Shown here one piece after another: positions 12,087-13,545 of a stretch of 13,545 nt of DNA (its first letter is position 1; every line of letters begins with the position of its first letter). The notes beneath the pieces are model-generated. The model made no database searches, was not told the DNA's origin, and worked only from the letters and a program-made list of their open reading frames with translations. The position numbers were made by a program, and so were the translations under genes. This DNA is from an uncultured Oscillospiraceae bacterium (GTDB lineage: Bacteria > Bacillota > Clostridia > Oscillospirales > Oscillospiraceae), in the NCBI GenBank assembly GCA_934659475.1, contig CAKUHX010000030.1, positions 1-13,545 of the forward strand, given 5' to 3'.

Positions 12087-13545
12087 ATGTTGGAACTGCT
12101 CTCCCCCGCTGGCTCTATGGAGTCGGTGGAGGCCGCCGTGCAGAACGGCGCAGACGCGGTCTATTTCGGATACGGCGCCTTCAACGCCCGCCGCAACGCC
12201 AAAAATTTTACGCCGGAGCAGGCCGCTCAGGCGGTTTCTTATTGCCACCTGCGGGGGGTAAAGGTCCACCTGACCCTGAACACGCTGCTGACCGACCGTG
12301 AGCTGCCTCTGGCGGCCCAGCTGGCCGCCCAGGCCAGCGACATGGGGGTAGACGCCCTGATCGTACAGGACCTGGGCGTGGTGCGGATGCTGAAACAGTC
12401 CGCCCCCGACCTGCCCCTTCACGCCTCCACTCAGATGTCCGTCCACTCCCTGGACGGGGTGAAGCGGTGCGCGGATCTGGGTTTTCAGCGGGTGGTGCTC
12501 AGCCGGGAGCTGAGCCGGGACCAGATCGAGTACATCTGCGCCCGCTCCCCCGTGGAGATCGAGACCTTTGGCCACGGCGCCTTGTGCATGTGCTACTCCG
12601 GCCAGTGCTACTTCTCCGCCGTGATCGGCGGCCGCAGCGGCAACCGGGGCCTGTGCGCCCAGCCCTGCCGTCTGAAATACGGCTGGGACGGCAAGGCCAA
12701 CGGCTGTCCCCTGTCCCTGAAGGATGCCTCTATGGTGCAGCACCTGCGGGAGCTGAGGAAGATAGGGGTGGCCTGCCTCAAACTGGAGGGGCGGATGAAG
12801 CGGCCGGAGTATGTGGCCGTGGTCACCCGCATCTACGCCAACGCCATCAAGGAGAACCGGGAGCCCACCGGACAGGAGCTGGAGGAGCTGGAACTGGCCT
12901 TCTCCCGCCAGGGCTTTACCGACGGATACTATATGGACCGCAAGGGCCCCCATATGTTCGGGGTGCGCCTGGAGGAGCCGGAGCCCAAGGAGCTGTTCGC
13001 CCGGGCCCGGGCCACCTATGAAAACGGGGAGAACCGGAAGGAGCCGGTGGAGTTCTTCGCCCAGATCCTGTCCGGACAGCCAGCCCAGGCGGCGGTGCGG
13101 GACAGGGAGGGGCACCTGGTCACGGTGGAGGGCCCCGTGCCCGAACCGGCCGTGAACGTCCCCCTGACCCGGGAGAAGGCGGAGGGCCAGCTCTCCCGCA
13201 CCGGGGGCACCCCCTACGCCTGTCAGAAGGTGCTGGCCCGGGTGGACGAGGGGCTGTCTGTCCCCCTGTCCGCCCTGAACGCCATGCGGCGGCAGGCGCT
13301 GGAGGAGCTGTCCCGCCAGCGGGTGGCCCTGCCAGAGCGCCGCACCGGGCCTTTCCGCCCCGGCGTGCGGTATGAGGACCGGCGCCAGCCGCCGGTGTTC
13401 ACCCTGTCTCTCAGAAGTCTGGAGCAGCTCAGCTCCGGTCTGCTGGCCCTGTCCCCCGCCCGGATCTCACTGCCGGCGGAGGAGCTGGCCGCCCACCCGG
13501 AGGTGTTGGAGCGCACCCGGGCCGCGGGCGTCCCCGTGGCCGCCG
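12087..13545 (+). CDS. U32-family peptidase/RNA hydroxylase, long form, cut by the window edge
   Basis: 486 residues are visible from MLELLSPAGSMESVEAA, with no stop before the right edge. Members include E. coli RlhA and TrhP and the Bacillus TrhP pair, which take part in prephenate-dependent hydroxylation of rRNA or tRNA. Others were called collagenase-like peptidases. The N-terminal U32 domain (about 1-300) has LHASTQMSVHS (111-121) and the cysteine set Cys167, Cys174, Cys190 and Cys194 in HGALCMCYSGQC and NRGLCAQPCR, thought to bind an iron-sulfur cluster. KLEGRMKRPEYV (232-243) follows. The region past about 330, with TPYACQKVL and PLSALNAMRRQALEEL, matches the long RlhA-type layout (DUF3656). 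The ATG has AGGAGG 6 bases upstream (12075-12080). It is 45 bases after zapA and probably cotranscribed. Confidence 0.9.
   Translation, partial: MLELLSPAGSMESVEAAVQNGADAVYFGYGAFNARRNAKNFTPEQAAQAVSYCHLRGVKVHLTLNTLLTDRELPLAAQLAAQASDMGVDALIVQDLGVVRMLKQSAPDLPLHASTQMSVHSLDGVKRCADLGFQRVVLSRELSRDQIEYICARSPVEIETFGHGALCMCYSGQCYFSAVIGGRSGNRGLCAQPCRLKYGWDGKANGCPLSLKDASMVQHLRELRKIGVACLKLEGRMKRPEYVAVVTRIYANAIKENREPTGQELEELELAFSRQGFTDGYYMDRKGPHMFGVRLEEPEPKELFARARATYENGENRKEPVEFFAQILSGQPAQAAVRDREGHLVTVEGPVPEPAVNVPLTREKAEGQLSRTGGTPYACQKVLARVDEGLSVPLSALNAMRRQALEELSRQRVALPERRTGPFRPGVRYEDRRQPPVFTLSLRSLEQLSSGLLALSPARISLPAEELAAHPEVLERTRAAGVPVAA

Noticed and set aside
12081..13115. Minus-strand open frame opposite the U32 gene
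   Set aside because: The plus strand encodes a continuous, motif-complete U32 protein, and this frame shows only the backwards-codon pattern.
1..13545. Search for CRISPR arrays, tRNA or rRNA genes, IS transposases, integrases and toxin-antitoxin pairs
   Set aside because: Reading both strands I saw no regularly spaced direct repeats, no tRNA-like cloverleaf with the conserved TTCGA arm, and no transposase or recombinase motifs. All clear palindromes are short intergenic elements.

Overview
The window reads as chromosomal DNA of a high-GC, spore-forming, anaerobic Firmicute. Gene content and codon use suggest the Oscillospiraceae (the Flavonifractor / Lawsonibacter / Intestinimonas type of gut clostridium), although the sequence alone cannot fix the genus. 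The reasons are: two sporulation genes (gpr and a spoIIQ-like M23 peptidase); Firmicute housekeeping genes (rpsT, a DnaD/DnaC helicase-loading pair, zapA followed by a U32 peptidase); a BceAB-type ABC exporter; and intergenic spaces packed with GC-rich palindromes. Codons end mostly in G or C, so nearly every real gene casts long open frames on the other strand. No phage, plasmid, CRISPR or IS element is visible.

Layout, left to right. 1-314: tail of a left-hand region with two or three strong hairpins, perhaps the last codons of a plus-strand gene. 315-2916 (minus): BceB-like permease and BceA-like ATPase, overlapping by 11 bases, preceded by a short leader containing an intrinsic terminator that could also sequester the ATPase ribosome binding site. 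3097-3225: a 129-base MITE-like palindromic element. 3254-4509 (minus): a small tail-anchored protein of unknown function behind gpr, the spore protease. 4623-5024 (plus): rpsT with its own sigma-A promoter, UUG start and terminator. 5057-5158: a second palindromic element. 5240-6097 (plus): YihY/BrkB-family membrane protein. 6135-6903: a deletion scar, where an EamA transporter lacking its N-terminus abuts what looks like the last codons of a LysR regulator. 6992-7762 (minus): spoIIQ-like M23 peptidase. 8139-9386 (plus): M16 zinc peptidase with a long hairpin-rich leader. 9544-11494 (minus): DnaD-like and DnaC/DnaI-like proteins, coupled. 11724-13545 (plus): zapA and a U32 peptidase that runs off the right edge.

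How the genes work together. gpr and spoIIQ both serve the forespore, and both carry upstream a very similar forespore-type (sigma-F/G) promoter with a shared AAAAATAGGGGA core. The DnaD/DnaC pair loads the replicative helicase. Divergent from it, zapA supports the FtsZ ring, and its U32 neighbour probably hydroxylates RNA. The exporter pair probably provides antimicrobial peptide resistance or sensing, but no two-component system lies next to it here.

Most of the window is ordinary core genome. I do not see a convincing new multi-gene system. The points most worth checking are the attenuator-like leader of the ABC operon, the matched forespore promoters, the EamA/LysR scar, the conserved small protein behind gpr, and the families of palindromic intergenic elements.
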